From the NCBI RefSeq assembly GCF_900215435.1, contig NZ_OCMY01000003.1, positions 1-64,000 of the forward strand: a DNA stretch of 64,000 bases. The letters are read 5' to 3'. This document shows positions 26,748 through 36,053 of the stretch, piece after piece. This DNA comes from Candidatus Pantoea floridensis. Lineage in GTDB: Bacteria; Pseudomonadota; Gammaproteobacteria; Enterobacterales; Enterobacteriaceae. A program made the position numbers and the translations under genes. Position 1 is the first letter of the stretch. Every line of letters begins with the position of its first letter. The notes below the pieces were generated by a model that ran no database searches, had not been told where the DNA came from, and saw only the letters and a list, made by a program, of their open reading frames with translations.

Positions 26748-26999
26748 TCAGGTCTTAAGGTCGGCTAAGCCTTCGCTCATGCGCCATGACCTTACAGTGG
26801 CAACGATTTTTTCCGGCGTCAGACCATTGTCTTCATTGTAGAAAATCAGATCCGAACCTTCCGGATGTTCAGTGACTGCAATGAAGTTATCCAGCAATTC
26901 ATCTTGATAAGCCTCATTACCTTCAGCGATGCAAATCTCACTGACAAGCTGAGTAAACTCTGTTTCCGTGTACTCTTCGAATCTTGGCTTTAAGTTCAT
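26748..26999 (-). CDS. Colicin E / pyocin-type immunity protein
   Basis: An 83-residue protein starting MNLKPRFEEYTETEFTQLVS EICIAEGNEAYQDELLDNFI, then AVTEHPEGSDLIFYNEDNG and PEKIVATVRSWRMSEG. This follows colicin E-type Im proteins throughout (Y-TE-EFLQLV; F..-TEHP-GSDLIYYP; I-.TVK-WRA), including the acidic helix II and the helix III segment SDLI-(Y/F)-Y that binds the nuclease. GAGGG precedes the ATG. No colicin or pyocin toxin gene is visible upstream or downstream, so it is an orphan that may protect against exogenous DNase bacteriocins. Confidence 0.92.
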   Translation of the reverse strand: MNLKPRFEEYTETEFTQLVSEICIAEGNEAYQDELLDNFIAVTEHPEGSDLIFYNEDNGLTPEKIVATVRSWRMSEGLADLKT

Positions 27000-27143
27000 T
27001 GGGCACCCTCATGTTTAGGGTGATGTTAACTCACGATGTCACTTTAAGCATTGCTCAGTGATGTACTGCTGTAATCCGACTATTTGCTTTCCTGCCATAA
27101 CAATTCGCTCTTAGAGGATGTATTAATTCTGTTCTTATACAGC

Positions 27144-27458
27144 TCAGGCATGGAAAGCCACCCGGGCAGCATGCGATGCCATAGCATTATGCTTAAATGA
27201 CTTAACTCGGGAAATCGCATAGCGTATCGCTTCAATCCAGCGGGGATCAGCCGAAATTATCAGGGAATTTTTCAGTGAAGCATGGAAGGTACCCCAGACC
27301 ATAACGCGCACGAAAACATCTCTCTCCAGTCTATGGTTGAAATCCAATAGGATTGAGTTGATCGCTTCTTTGGTTTGCTGGTAGCCGTCACCCATCTGAT
27401 ACATGCCCGCCAGTCGTTTTATCTGAATCACACATTCACCTACTATGTCATCCTGCAT
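27144..27458 (-). CDS. Hypothetical protein with DPRW motif
   Basis: A 104-residue helical protein starting MQDDIVGECVIQIKRLAGMY. Its C-terminal block, ADPRWIEAIRYAISRVKSFK HNAM, resembles that of the 104-residue protein at 44008 (VDPRWETIITHARNRIKTRK RTAM), so they form a small paralogous family on this plasmid. GGAGCGG precedes the ATG. Function unknown. Confidence 0.6.
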   Translation of the reverse strand: MQDDIVGECVIQIKRLAGMYQMGDGYQQTKEAINSILLDFNHRLERDVFVRVMVWGTFHASLKNSLIISADPRWIEAIRYAISRVKSFKHNAMASHAARVAFHA

Positions 27459-27945
27459 CGTCCGCTCCGTTTTCGTCTTTGAAATTTGACTTAACGAAGA
27501 AAAGTCTAGTCTCAGCCAATCAAACTTTCGACCAGGGTGACTTCATGTTAGATGGGGCTTTCATCAGCCAGAAGCATTGGATACTTCAGCATTGACAATG
27601 GGTTATCTATTAATTGCGCTCTATTTACTTAAGAAGTGTCTGGTATTTATCATTATTTCCAAAAGTTTCCGTCAAATCCCGGCAACATATTCAGATAGGT
27701 ATACAATTCACACTGCACTGGTAATGTGCCTGTAGGCATATACCATTACTAACGAGCAGCATTAATAGCTGACAATCCTATATGTGACATCTGCCGCCGT
27801 AGTCCGATACGGCGGTCTTTTTTCCAATCAGGCTTAACCCGTTCTTGAAGAATATTTAACTCTTGCCTTCCGTTTTCCTTGCAGATCAACCTTCATTAGC
27901 ATCCCACGTCACAACCCATCACCTCACAGGTTTTCACACATTCAG
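27459..27945. other. Intergenic, no gene seen
   Basis: No coding frame was recognised. A plus-strand stem with GCCG..CGGC arms and a short T-run near 27800-27825 may be a terminator. Confidence 0.4.
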
Positions 27946-28176
27946 CTATTGCGAGGCTCTGTACCAAGCCTGCCATCGATAAGTGTTTAGGCGGAGGGTT
28001 CTTACACACTCCGCATTCTCAACATCCGATTGCAGGTCAGCGTCACTGTCCTTTCCCGCCGGACTGAGTTTGCACAGTGGGCTCATCAAATCCTGCGATA
28101 TTGATGGCCGCGTCGATTGCTCGCTATCCAGATACCCAAAGATGACTATCACTAAACCTGCCACGGCGGTGATCAT
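27946..28176 (-). CDS. Hypothetical protein with N-terminal membrane helix
   Basis: A 76-residue protein: MITAVAGLVIVIFGYLDSEQ forms one hydrophobic helix, followed by a soluble part with two cysteines (SPLCKLSPAGKDSD, AECVRTLRLNTYRWQAWY). AGGGTG precedes the ATG. Size, one-helix layout and position next to phage-derived repeats would fit a spanin-type (Rz1-like) lysis protein, but no motif proves it. Confidence 0.45.
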   Translation of the reverse strand: MITAVAGLVIVIFGYLDSEQSTRPSISQDLMSPLCKLSPAGKDSDADLQSDVENAECVRTLRLNTYRWQAWYRASQ

Positions 28177-28399
28177 GTACACCCTGTCGAGTGGCACAAC
28201 ACAGTGAGGCTCGAGAGAGTTGCCATCCAGGTGCCCCCGCTGATTGCAATGTGTACGTGTTAGGTCATGCGAATCATATCCACCCCCGGATCGGGGACTT
28301 GTCCAATTAGGAATTGTCTACTTTCTGAACTGGACAAATCCGGTTAGCTTTTGAGTTGTCGAAATATAAAAGACCGGTTGCCGTTGGGTAGCCAATGAG

Positions 28400-28426
28400 A
28401 AAAATCCGCCTGAGTGCGGATTTTTT
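28400..28426. terminator. Bidirectional terminator
   Basis: AATCCGC-CTGAGT-GCGGATT stem with A-run before and T-run after, so it can act on either strand. Confidence 0.75.
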
Positions 28427-28430
28427 GCAT

Positions 28431-28458
28431 AAAAAAGGCACCGCCGAAGCTGTGCCTT
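28431..28458 (-). terminator. Terminator, minus strand
   Basis: AAGGCAC ... GTGCCTT stem with a six-base T-run on the minus strand, adjacent to the previous terminator. Confidence 0.7.
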
Positions 28459-28477
28459 GTAAGTGCTGAAAACTGTG

Positions 28478-28600
28478 GGTTGCCGGAGCGCCGGGTGCCT
28501 CCCGGTGAGTAAGTCCAGTCATCCTTACCCGCAATTAGGCTTGCCTTCCCTAAGGAATGTAGTAACTGTTGCCCCGCCGCATAGGGGGATTTACTCCGGC
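28478..28600 (-). repeat. Imperfect tandem element, copy 1
   Basis: About 120 bases containing GCCGGGTGCCTCCCGGTGA (a CCGGG/CCCGG stem) at one end and GCATAGGGGGATTTACTCCG at the other. It matches 28601-28735 in both end blocks with a variable middle. I recall similar non-coding units near the lysis/packaging genes of lambdoid prophages, but could not check. Confidence 0.6.
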
Positions 28601-28735
28601 ATTGTATTCTGCGGTGCCGGGTGCCTCCCGGTGATAAGAGATTTGCCACAACCCATATCGCTATTGGCCGAGACAAAAAGCTCTGGGCTTAGCCCTGTCG
28701 CATAGAGGGATTCACCGCATTAGCCCCACTCTAAA
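28601..28735 (-). repeat. Imperfect tandem element, copy 2
   Basis: Second copy, containing GCCGGGTGCCTCCCGGTGA and GCATAGAGGGATTCACCGC in the same order and spacing as copy 1. Confidence 0.6.
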
Positions 28736-28863
28736 TCATAGCTATCTTTTAAAAAACCCTTCCGCGCATCGGCGTTAACTTCTTGGCTCGTCAGCCGAAG
28801 GGGTAATCTGGTGCAAACTGGTGGTAACGATCCACCCACTCAACCTTTTCAGGGAAGCGCTAA

Positions 28864-28887
28864 TCTGGATATATAGGGTCAAATCCA
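28864..28887 (+). repeat. 24-bp direct repeat, right copy
   Basis: Identical to 10485-10508. It is flanked by a 10-bp inverted repeat (AACCTTTTCA at about 28838 and TGAAAAGGTT at about 28887), giving it the look of a recombination core between arms. Confidence 0.85.
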
Positions 28888-29823
28888 TGAAAAGGTTTTC
28901 CTACGCCAGCGAGCTGACGACTCCTTCGCGACGCGCAATGTGAAGTGCAACCAGACAGCACTAGGCAAGATGACTGGCGTTAAGGTTATCTTTATCCATG
29001 CTCTTCCTGCCAATGCCTTACCGTCATGATTTGACCGTGCTCTATCAGCATTGTAGAGCATTAATATAGAGTAGTGAAACGGTTGCATATTCGGGATAGG
29101 CAGCAAGTTCCGAGTATATAGTGTCATGGGCTTGGGTTTAACCTATAGCAATATCGTTTTCGTTAATTTACCTTTTGACATCCAATTAACGAAGTGAGCG
29201 GTTTTCTTTAATTTTTAAACAAATGCTGCCATATCACTCAAAATTAAATTTTATATTTACAGTTGAATTTCGAGACTGTCCCTTTGGTTTTTTGACCTGA
29301 ACATAGTTTTTATTTAATTAATTTAAATCATATATTTCTTTCTCAATATCAGAATGCCAGACAACCAGACAACCATGTCTGAAGAAATAGTTTACGCCTA
29401 TTAAATGCAGATTTGTTACTACTCATTTATATAGTTCGGATAAGAATGGGGCTCCTGTCACGGCCAAGTAAAATAAGACTTCCTGTTTTTTTCGCTGTTC
29501 ATGTTATGAATTATTTCCCTATTCATTAACACTTAAGCATTATAACCAGTCTGCAACCGTGTATAAATTAGTCATTGTAGATGCTGAATTTTATATTCCT
29601 TGATTAATGTGGATAGTAAAAAAATACTGCAGGATTTTATTTCGTAGCATTAGAATATATCTCTATCCTTCGCATGACTCCTCTTCTACCACAGGCTAAA
29701 AGCGGAACTCCTTCCCACTTACAGAGATTTTATCTCAGTGGCATAACCGTAGCGGTCTACTACAATTAAAATTGTGATTAGCTAGTCCTTGAATCTAATG
29801 GAACATTGATAAGAGGTCTTCCT

Positions 29824-30009
29824 ATGAACAAACAGAGCTACAGAGGCGGCGCAGGGAATTTTGCCAATAATCCGGAACGTGCTAAAGAAGCTGGAAGCGC
29901 CGGAGGCAAAGCCAGTGGTGGTAATTTCAAAAATGACCCCGAAAGAGCCGTTGAAGCGGGCCGGAAAGGAGGTAAAAAAAGCCGTCGTCCTCCCAAAAAG
30001 TCTGAGTAA
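29824..30009 (+). CDS. KGG-repeat stress-induced protein
   Basis: A 61-residue hydrophilic protein: MNKQSYRGGAGNFANNPERA followed by two KGG-type repeats (EAGSAGGKASGGNFKNDPER and EAGRKGGKKSRRPPKKSE). The start at 29824 follows AGAGG. It belongs to the same Con-10/YciG family as 5069-5233 but has a basic tail. It stands alone between AT-rich gaps, probably under its own stress promoter. Confidence 0.85.
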   Translation: MNKQSYRGGAGNFANNPERAKEAGSAGGKASGGNFKNDPERAVEAGRKGGKKSRRPPKKSE

Positions 30010-30382
30010 GGTGCCTTAGGATTTTTTTCGCCATGGACTGGCATCAATTATAAAATTATTGCCTAATTTTACGAATTTCATTAATTAACAATTTCATTAC
30101 CAACATGTAATTGATTAAATACATTTACTATTAGAAGCTGTGGTAACAGATTAATCATGGCCATTTTTCAGTCATTAAAACATTACATTGGATTTGAGGC
30201 GCTTTGATTGATATCTAATTTTTCTGGTTCAATCCACTGATAGTCACCAGTTACAGTACCCATCAGTAACTTAATAACTGCAAGCAAAAACGCCGCGCAG
30301 TTTAGCGCGGCGGGGCAATGCGGAGTTTCTTAAAATTATGCTTATTAGAATCCTATAAATCTTAGTTGGCCGACGGTCAAGG
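30010..30382. other. AT-rich intergenic with a minus-strand terminator
   Basis: No gene seen. The terminator at 30286-30312 serves the minus-strand gene that ends at 30383. Confidence 0.5.
30286..30312 (-). terminator. Terminator after the gene at 30383
   Basis: CGCCGCGC-AGTTTA-GCGCGGCG, an 8-bp GC stem, followed by a T-run on the minus strand. Confidence 0.8.
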
Positions 30383-30667
30383 TCAAGTCTCACCATATTT
30401 CTTCTTTCGTTGCCCATGTTGCATGGTTTGACATGTTGCTCGCAATTTGTCTTGTCGTACTTTTTCATCATATTCATCAATCAAAGCCTGGCCCTGATAT
30501 GTCAGGCGGTAACGATCTTTTTCTCTTAGCCAGTCATCGCCATGAAAGTGTTCAATGAAGCCAGATGTAACAAGCTCCTCTCGCACCACAGGCTTGACCC
30601 ATGCAGGTACAGAGCCTCTATCCTTTAAAATCGACAGCAGCCGAAAATGCTTCGGGGCCAGTTTCAT
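30383..30667 (-). CDS. Hypothetical winged-helix-like protein
   Basis: A 94-residue protein starting MKLAPKHFRLLSILKDRGSV PAWVKPVVREELVTSGFIEH, with RYRLTYQGQALIDEYDEKV. The order helix-helix-strand (LLSIL, REELVTSGFI, RYRLTYQGQALI) is like the winged-helix fragment of MarR/PadR-type proteins that read out in a strand hairpin. GGGAG precedes this start (30667); an upstream in-frame ATG has none. Function unknown. Confidence 0.6.
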   Translation of the reverse strand: MKLAPKHFRLLSILKDRGSVPAWVKPVVREELVTSGFIEHFHGDDWLREKDRYRLTYQGQALIDEYDEKVRQDKLRATCQTMQHGQRKKKYGET

Positions 30668-30952
30668 CGCTCTTCTCCCTTTCAACATTTTCTTCATCAT
30701 CGAGCTTCAGGAGAACGGCTTCAATCAGACTCAGGGCAAACCATTTTAAATTCGGTCCATTCTTAATATATACCCGGTTAGCCTGAACAAAGCTGCGCAG
30801 TAAGAAAAAATGTTTGGTTCTTCACACAATGCTGCCCCGATGCGCCCTATGCAGAGAATGTTGACCTTACCCTCCCCTTTTACAAGAGAATCCCCCTATG
30901 GCTCCGGATTCTCACCACGGCATGCTCGTTAAGGTAAACAACTTAGACCTCA

Positions 30953-31249
30953 CTAACGAACATGCTGATGTCCACTCCGCGATGCTTTCACGCTTCTCGT
31001 GACCAACAACTTCGGGTGATTCGGGTGAGACGAAGCTATAATTCTCAAAACGTATGCTCCTATGTGCCTCATCATGGGTGCTGATAACTGGTTGATTCGC
31101 ACCCCATCGGGGTAAGTGGAAGAGAGGGCGTCAAGGCCTTGCCAGTAAATATTGTCAGCCACATCGGCATGGACATGATGTCCACAACCCGTTTCATCGG
31201 TGTTTTCTGCTAAACCGACATGGGTCTGTAAGATTTGAATAAACCACAT
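30953..31249 (-). CDS. Hypothetical protein
   Basis: A 98-residue protein starting MWFIQILQTHVGLAENTDET. AGGAGAAC precedes the ATG. No family was recognised; the His/Cys content (CGHHVHADVAD, SGHQHVR) is unusual but shows no clear metal motif. Confidence 0.45.
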   Translation of the reverse strand: MWFIQILQTHVGLAENTDETGCGHHVHADVADNIYWQGLDALSSTYPDGVRINQLSAPMMRHIGAYVLRIIASSHPNHPKLLVTRSVKASRSGHQHVR

Positions 31250-31489
31250 TTTGAATGTTCTCCTGCGTCAGGCAGGCTCAGCGCTGAATTATGGATACGT
31301 GAACATGAAAAAGCCTCGCGCTCAAATCTAGTCAGGCGCATCTAGGAGGGGTGTCAAAAAGAGTCTCCCGCCAGATAAGGTGATCAGGGAAAATTTTTTG
31401 GGGTTCTAACGCCTTCAGGTCAGCTATTTTAAGTAATCAGAAGCTGTAAGGAAAATCTTAGCAGCATGTCATCATCGACTTTGCAAACG

Positions 31490-31678
31490 TCAGCCGTGCG
31501 CGTATTTCTGTTCATAGCGTTCCACATCACGTTCGGCAGCCTCCACCTCCGACAGCAGCGCAGCAAGATCGGTTACGTCCGCAGATGGATTACTGTAGGC
31601 GCGCCGATAGCGCAGCCGCAGCGCAATCAGGCGAATTAAGGATTCACGATAAGGCGTTGCGCAGTTTTTCGTCATCAT
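31490..31678 (-). CDS. Small helical hypothetical protein
   Basis: A 62-residue protein starting MMTKNCATPYRESLIRLIAL RLRYRRAYSNPSADVTDLAA; the C-terminal half LLSEVEAAERDVERYEQKY is a likely amphipathic or coiled-coil helix. GAAGGAA precedes the ATG. No family recognised. Confidence 0.5.
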   Translation of the reverse strand: MMTKNCATPYRESLIRLIALRLRYRRAYSNPSADVTDLAALLSEVEAAERDVERYEQKYAHG

Positions 31679-32239
31679 ATTTCCTTCAGTCAGGCTTCCT
31701 GTGAAATTCCCTTGAATGGGCAGGAGCCACAGAGATCCGCGCAACTTTCTCAGTGACCTTGTGCGCGATGTCCATAGTTACCGGTTAGGACATACGAACC
31801 TAAAAGCTTGTGCCCCACGCGGGCAGGCCTTCCTCCACTATGCAGCAGATTACCGCCGAACGGACCGCAGTAAAAGGCGAACGCTTTCAGCTGAACTCAC
31901 ATTCGAGATCATACTCACAGACCGGTGTCTGCGACGGATCGGACAGATACAGTTAGCTGGATTGCTTCATACAATGCGCGTGTAATGTGCTACGCCCTGT
32001 CAGCGCATGTGTAGCCGGAGAACTAACAGCCGGATTTCTGGCAATAGTGCAGCAGTGATCAGTATTCTCTGAAGGCTGGGCATATCATCGTAATGATTCA
32101 CAGTGAGCTACCGCTGATAACCAACCCTTTTAAAGTGAGTTGTTCTCCTTCTCTTGCGATGTCTGCAGCTCTGTGGCGTCGATTTTTTTCTTTTACTTAC
32201 AAGAAGATGTGAGTCTTCGCTGAGGGGGAATGCTGAAAA
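31679..32239. other. Intergenic, no gene seen
   Basis: Short frames on both strands lack ribosome sites and family features. Confidence 0.4.
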
Positions 32240-32413
32240 TTACGACCTTATTCTCCACCGCGCCATGTACGCGCGAAACTCTTTACCGCCCATTATATTG
32301 CGGATTGGCGGAGGTATCTTTGGGTCCATGATTTTGCAAGTCGTTCTATCCAGGTAGACATTCGGCTTCCATACAACCTCCTCCGTCACCCGCTTCCTTA
32401 GGGTTTGCGCCAT
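32240..32413 (-). CDS. Small basic hypothetical protein
   Basis: A 57-residue frame starting MAQTLRKRVTEEVVWKPNVY with AGGAAG ideally placed before the ATG. It is rich in Arg/Lys and Pro (CKIMDPKIPPPIRN). No family; reality rests on the ribosome site alone. Confidence 0.35.
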   Translation of the reverse strand: MAQTLRKRVTEEVVWKPNVYLDRTTCKIMDPKIPPPIRNIMGGKEFRAYMARWRIRS

Positions 32414-32795
32414 AATCTTCCTGCTTTGCAACTACCCCGGCGGTATCGGCGATCTGCAGTCCGTACCCAAGGTGCTGCCGCATCCCTTGAGCCAGCGAAG
32501 CCGCGCATGCTCAGGTGCAGATCACGTCGGTAGAATCAAACCACTGTAAAACGTACTGTGCATGCTCAGACTGCAGTTACGACCGGGCTCGTCAGCACAC
32601 GAGCCACCTGCACCTCCGATACTTATCATTCGGACTGTTTGACCCAGCAAAAGTTAAACTGAAATTTCGGATTAACCTTGAGATGAGAGAAGAGGTTATA
32701 TAGTCAGGCCCCCTGCCTTTCTACTTCTGGTAATGGTCGCAAACCGATTGCTTTTTAGACTAAGATGAGTGCTGACACGCACTGTTTTCGGTTCT
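32414..32795. other. Intergenic, no gene seen
   Basis: No convincing coding frame, repeat or RNA gene. Confidence 0.4.
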
Positions 32796-35048
32796 TCATG
32801 GAATCATGTGTGTTCGTCTGCCATCCTCTGCCACTAGCAGGATCTCAAATTCTCCTGCGGTAAGCGGCTGGCATAGTCCATTTCCCTGCATGATGTCGCA
32901 CTGGGTAATGGTTACAAACGCCTGCTGCTCCGCATCCTCGACTCCTTCCGCCGCCACGCTGATCCCCAGGCTTTTACCAAGAGCAGCAATGGCCCTAAAC
33001 AACATGCGCACGCGCATACTCTTTTCTATTTCGTGCGTCAGCGACTTGTCGATTTTAAAGCCACTTACGAAACCGTGCAGCAGAAGGTTAATCGCTCCAA
33101 GGCTTTTACCGTAATGGTCGATTACGAATGAAGCGCCCGTTTTTTTTACGGCTTCAAATCGCGCCGGCGTGTCCTGGATCAGAATCGTCAATTGAGGTTC
33201 ATCAACCTCCAGATCTACAAAACATGCGTCGCCGCCGGCAGATTCCCGCAGCACGTTTTCCAGCCCTGTCCCCGTTAGCTGGCGCGGAAAGAGATTAATA
33301 CTGACCCGAAGCAGGGGGCTGCATAGCTGCCACTGGCGGTCCTGTGCCAGCGCGCAGCGGATAATCCATTCACCAAGTGTTACGGACAGGGGGCTTTTCA
33401 CCAGCATGCTGATAAATTCTGCCGGTAGCAGCAACCCGCGAGTCGGGTGCTGCCAGCGCAACAGCGCTTCACAAGCAATGAGGCCACCGCTCTGCACGTC
33501 GTAGCGCGGCTGATAGTAAAGGACAAACTGCTGCTGACGCACTGCGGCCTCCAGTTCGCGCTCAAAGCGTCGGCGCTGCTGCTCCGCTTCGCGAAATGCC
33601 TGCAGGAACAACACACAGCAGCCTTTCCCTGATGCCTTGGCCCTATAGAGAGCCAGATCGGCCGCGGACATTACCGCTGACGGGTCATTCCCGTGTTCTG
33701 GATAGCAGGCAATCCCCGTACTGGCGCCTATGACAATCGGGGAATCATGATATCGGAACGGTGTTTGTATCGCGGCAATCAGTCGCTCAGCTATGAGGGC
33801 TGCCTCCGTGCTTTCGCCCGGCAACAGTATAATAAACTCGTCCCCGCCGAGTCGCGCAGCGGTAACCGCGCTAGTGCATACCGCACGTATCTGCTCCGCA
33901 ACATGACACAGTAGCGCATCGCCAGCGGCGTGGCCGAGGGTGTCGTTAACCTCCTTGAAACCGTCGAGATCGGTCATCAGAAGCGTGTACGGCACGCCGG
34001 CCTCAGTAAGTTGCCCGAGCTGATGCATGAATGCATTGCGGCTGGCAAGTCGGGTCAGCATATCAAGAGAGGCCAGCTCGCATAGCCGGGCCTCGCTTTC
34101 ATGACGGGCGGTTACATCGCGGATGATCATGCCGACCAGCCGCTCGCCGTCTTCTCGCCAGCCAGAAAAGGACACTTCGGCAGGAAACTCCTGACCGTCA
34201 CGCCTGAGCCCCCATATTTGCATGGTACGCGGCTGGGATATGGCGGCCTCATCTGCGCTCAGCCGATCAAGTTCGTTGCGGTAGTCAATCTGGCACCGCT
34301 CTGGAATGAGCGCAGCCACGTACTGCCCTGACATCTCCTTCTCATCATAGCCAAACAGGGCGGCAGCGGCTGGGTTCCAGAAGGTGATGCCGCGACGCAG
34401 GTCTGTGCAGATGATGGCGTCCGGAGATGTGGCGGATATCGCCTGCAGCCGCTGCTGACTGGCGTGTCGCAGCACCTCGAGCCGGTGCACTTCCATGCGG
34501 TCCATCACCAGCGCGGCGATATCGGCTAGGTGCTGTCTGTCTGCATCCGTCAGCGGTGTTCGCGGCTGAGTGTCGGTCAGGCAAACTGTACCGATATGGT
34601 GTCCGTCCGGGGTGGAGAGCGGGATCCCCGCATAAAAGCGGATATGCGGATAACCATGTACCAGAGGATTATCACGAAAGCGCGAATCGGCAAGGGTGTC
34701 CGGCACGCAGAGAATGTCGCCTTGCGCCAGCGTGTGGTCGCAGAAGGCCACCTCCCGAGCAGTGCCAGAGATGTTCAGCCCGTAGCGGGATGTGAAGAAC
34801 TGGCGCTGATCGTCAATCAGCGAGACAAAGGCTACTGGCACCCGAAAAAGGCGCGCGGCGAGCGTGGTGAGGCGGTCAAGTGCGTCTGCCGGCAGCGCGC
34901 CCGTCTGCTGGTACTGTGCCAGCGCGTCGAGGCGGGCCGCCTCGTGGATATCGGTCAGGCGTTTCACAGTCTGGCCCCTTGTGTTTAGTGGTCTGTGGCC
35001 GGCATGACACAGCATAAAGGGGACACGTTCAATCAGACGGAGCCGCAT
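32796..35048 (-). CDS. GAF-PAS-GGDEF-EAL cyclic-di-GMP protein
   Basis: A 750-residue cytoplasmic signalling protein. An N-terminal GAF domain (about 45-190: FRVPVAFVSLIDDQRQFFTS, PHIRFYAGIPLSTPDG) is followed by PAS/PAC (about 200-315: ISATSPDAIICTD, TFWNPAAAALFGY, RDVTARHESEA). GGDEF (about 325-480) has an intact active site GGDEF at 401-405. EAL (about 500-740) has EAL at 527-529 and SINL, but the DDFGTG loop reads DHYGKS (644-649) and the LEITES motif is altered. Diguanylate cyclase activity is therefore likely and phosphodiesterase activity doubtful. The start is uncertain: no Shine-Dalgarno is seen before 35048, and an in-frame GTG at 34967 is an alternative. Confidence 0.92.
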   Translation of the reverse strand: MRLRLIERVPFMLCHAGHRPLNTRGQTVKRLTDIHEAARLDALAQYQQTGALPADALDRLTTLAARLFRVPVAFVSLIDDQRQFFTSRYGLNISGTAREVAFCDHTLAQGDILCVPDTLADSRFRDNPLVHGYPHIRFYAGIPLSTPDGHHIGTVCLTDTQPRTPLTDADRQHLADIAALVMDRMEVHRLEVLRHASQQRLQAISATSPDAIICTDLRRGITFWNPAAAALFGYDEKEMSGQYVAALIPERCQIDYRNELDRLSADEAAISQPRTMQIWGLRRDGQEFPAEVSFSGWREDGERLVGMIIRDVTARHESEARLCELASLDMLTRLASRNAFMHQLGQLTEAGVPYTLLMTDLDGFKEVNDTLGHAAGDALLCHVAEQIRAVCTSAVTAARLGGDEFIILLPGESTEAALIAERLIAAIQTPFRYHDSPIVIGASTGIACYPEHGNDPSAVMSAADLALYRAKASGKGCCVLFLQAFREAEQQRRRFERELEAAVRQQQFVLYYQPRYDVQSGGLIACEALLRWQHPTRGLLLPAEFISMLVKSPLSVTLGEWIIRCALAQDRQWQLCSPLLRVSINLFPRQLTGTGLENVLRESAGGDACFVDLEVDEPQLTILIQDTPARFEAVKKTGASFVIDHYGKSLGAINLLLHGFVSGFKIDKSLTHEIEKSMRVRMLFRAIAALGKSLGISVAAEGVEDAEQQAFVTITQCDIMQGNGLCQPLTAGEFEILLVAEDGRRTHMIP

Positions 35049-35460
35049 AAAACTTGCCGCTTCGCTGCCGGAAGAAAGGCCCGTCCGTGGGCCCGCGCGC
35101 GATGGGAGCCCTGAAGTTCTTTATCTCCCCGCAGGCAGATACAGGATAATAAATAGTCCTCCAGCCCAATGAACCGATCCTGAAAGTGGTTTTCCGGAGC
35201 GTTCCTGGGTGGGGGCTTTAAGGGGGCCGTAAAGCGCCCCCGCAGTACACGTTCAGGATATCCCGTGCAGGCAGACTGTAGTGTGTGTACAGCCGGGTAA
35301 CGAACCGGGCGACGCTACCTGACCGTGCTCACAGCTGTGTTCCCGCAGGATCTTTTCAGTAAAGCTGGCCCACATAGCGGAATAATATTTTCTTCTCCTA
35401 CCCCACCACCTGTATCGGCATATTTCAACTGAACTTAAGGTTGGGAGTAAGTAGAACGTA
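35049..35460. other. Intergenic, no gene seen
   Basis: Upstream region of the large signalling gene; short frames are not convincing. Confidence 0.4.
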
Positions 35461-35700
35461 TTATTTTTTCTTCTGCGGCACGAGAGTAAAATGCGGATGC
35501 TGACCGGCGAGCAGCAGCAGAAGTTCATATTCGCCCTGGCTTAGCGTCGCCGGATTTTTTGCGGCTTCCTTCGTCTGCCAGACCCGCAGGCTGAGATCGA
35601 AACGTTCGGCGGCGCTTTCCTGCGACAGGCCGGCCGCGAGTCGGAGTTCACGAACGTTGAACTCTACAGCTACGGGCCGCAGTAATGGCTTACTTCCCAG
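35461..35700 (-). CDS. Small XRE-like HTH protein, apparent CTG start
   Basis: The frame reads (M)GSKPLLRPVAVEFNVRELRL AAGLSQESAAERFDLSLRVW, then QTKEAAKNPATLSQGEYELL LLLAGQHPHFTLVPQKKK, 79 residues ending with TAA at 35461. RELRLAAGLSQESAAERFDLS is a helix-turn-helix of the Cro/CI type. No ATG, GTG or TTG lies in frame, but CTG at 35698-35700 lies five bases after GGGGG, an ideal ribosome-site distance. Either CTG is the start, or an ATG was lost by an A-to-C change. Relatives regulate plasmid and phage genes; its target is unknown. Confidence 0.55.
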   Translation of the reverse strand: MGSKPLLRPVAVEFNVRELRLAAGLSQESAAERFDLSLRVWQTKEAAKNPATLSQGEYELLLLLAGQHPHFTLVPQKKK

Positions 35701-36053
35701 AGATACCCCCTGCTTAAGTTACTATGGCGGGTGGAACCGGTGCGGTATGTGCACCGGTTTAAAACTTCACATTATCTTAATTGTTAGCTGGCGCAGTCAA
35801 GATGCTCAAACTCAGTACAGAATAACTCCCCGGAATAAAAACCAAATTAATCCTCTTACCTATCCCAGATTCTCGTTCGCAATGAGCAAGGATGTGAATC
35901 ATATGGCAGCCAGGATTTATCTCCTTTTGAGGCATTACTGACACAGAGAGATTATTCCGGTTTATTCCGGCCGGTCATTCGTAGGGAAATGGGGGATTTA
36001 CAGGGCGAAATACATGCATCGCCTTACCCTTCGAAGAATAAAAGGATTCCCCA

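Larger units (their letters stand above)
28177..29823. other. Phage-derived repeats, terminators and AT-rich gap
   Basis: Contains two terminators (28400-28458), two copies of an approximately 120-bp element (28478-28735) and the right copy of the 24-bp repeat (28864-28887). A strongly AT-rich gap (29130-29800) shows no gene. No intact gene was found. Confidence 0.5.

Noticed and set aside
28879..29127. Minus-strand frame of 82 codons next to the right 24-bp repeat
   Set aside because: Possible transposase debris, but no motif could be recognised and no ribosome site seen.
35253..35528. Minus-strand frame of 91 codons
   Set aside because: Overlaps the HTH gene in another frame and has the composition of a shadow frame.
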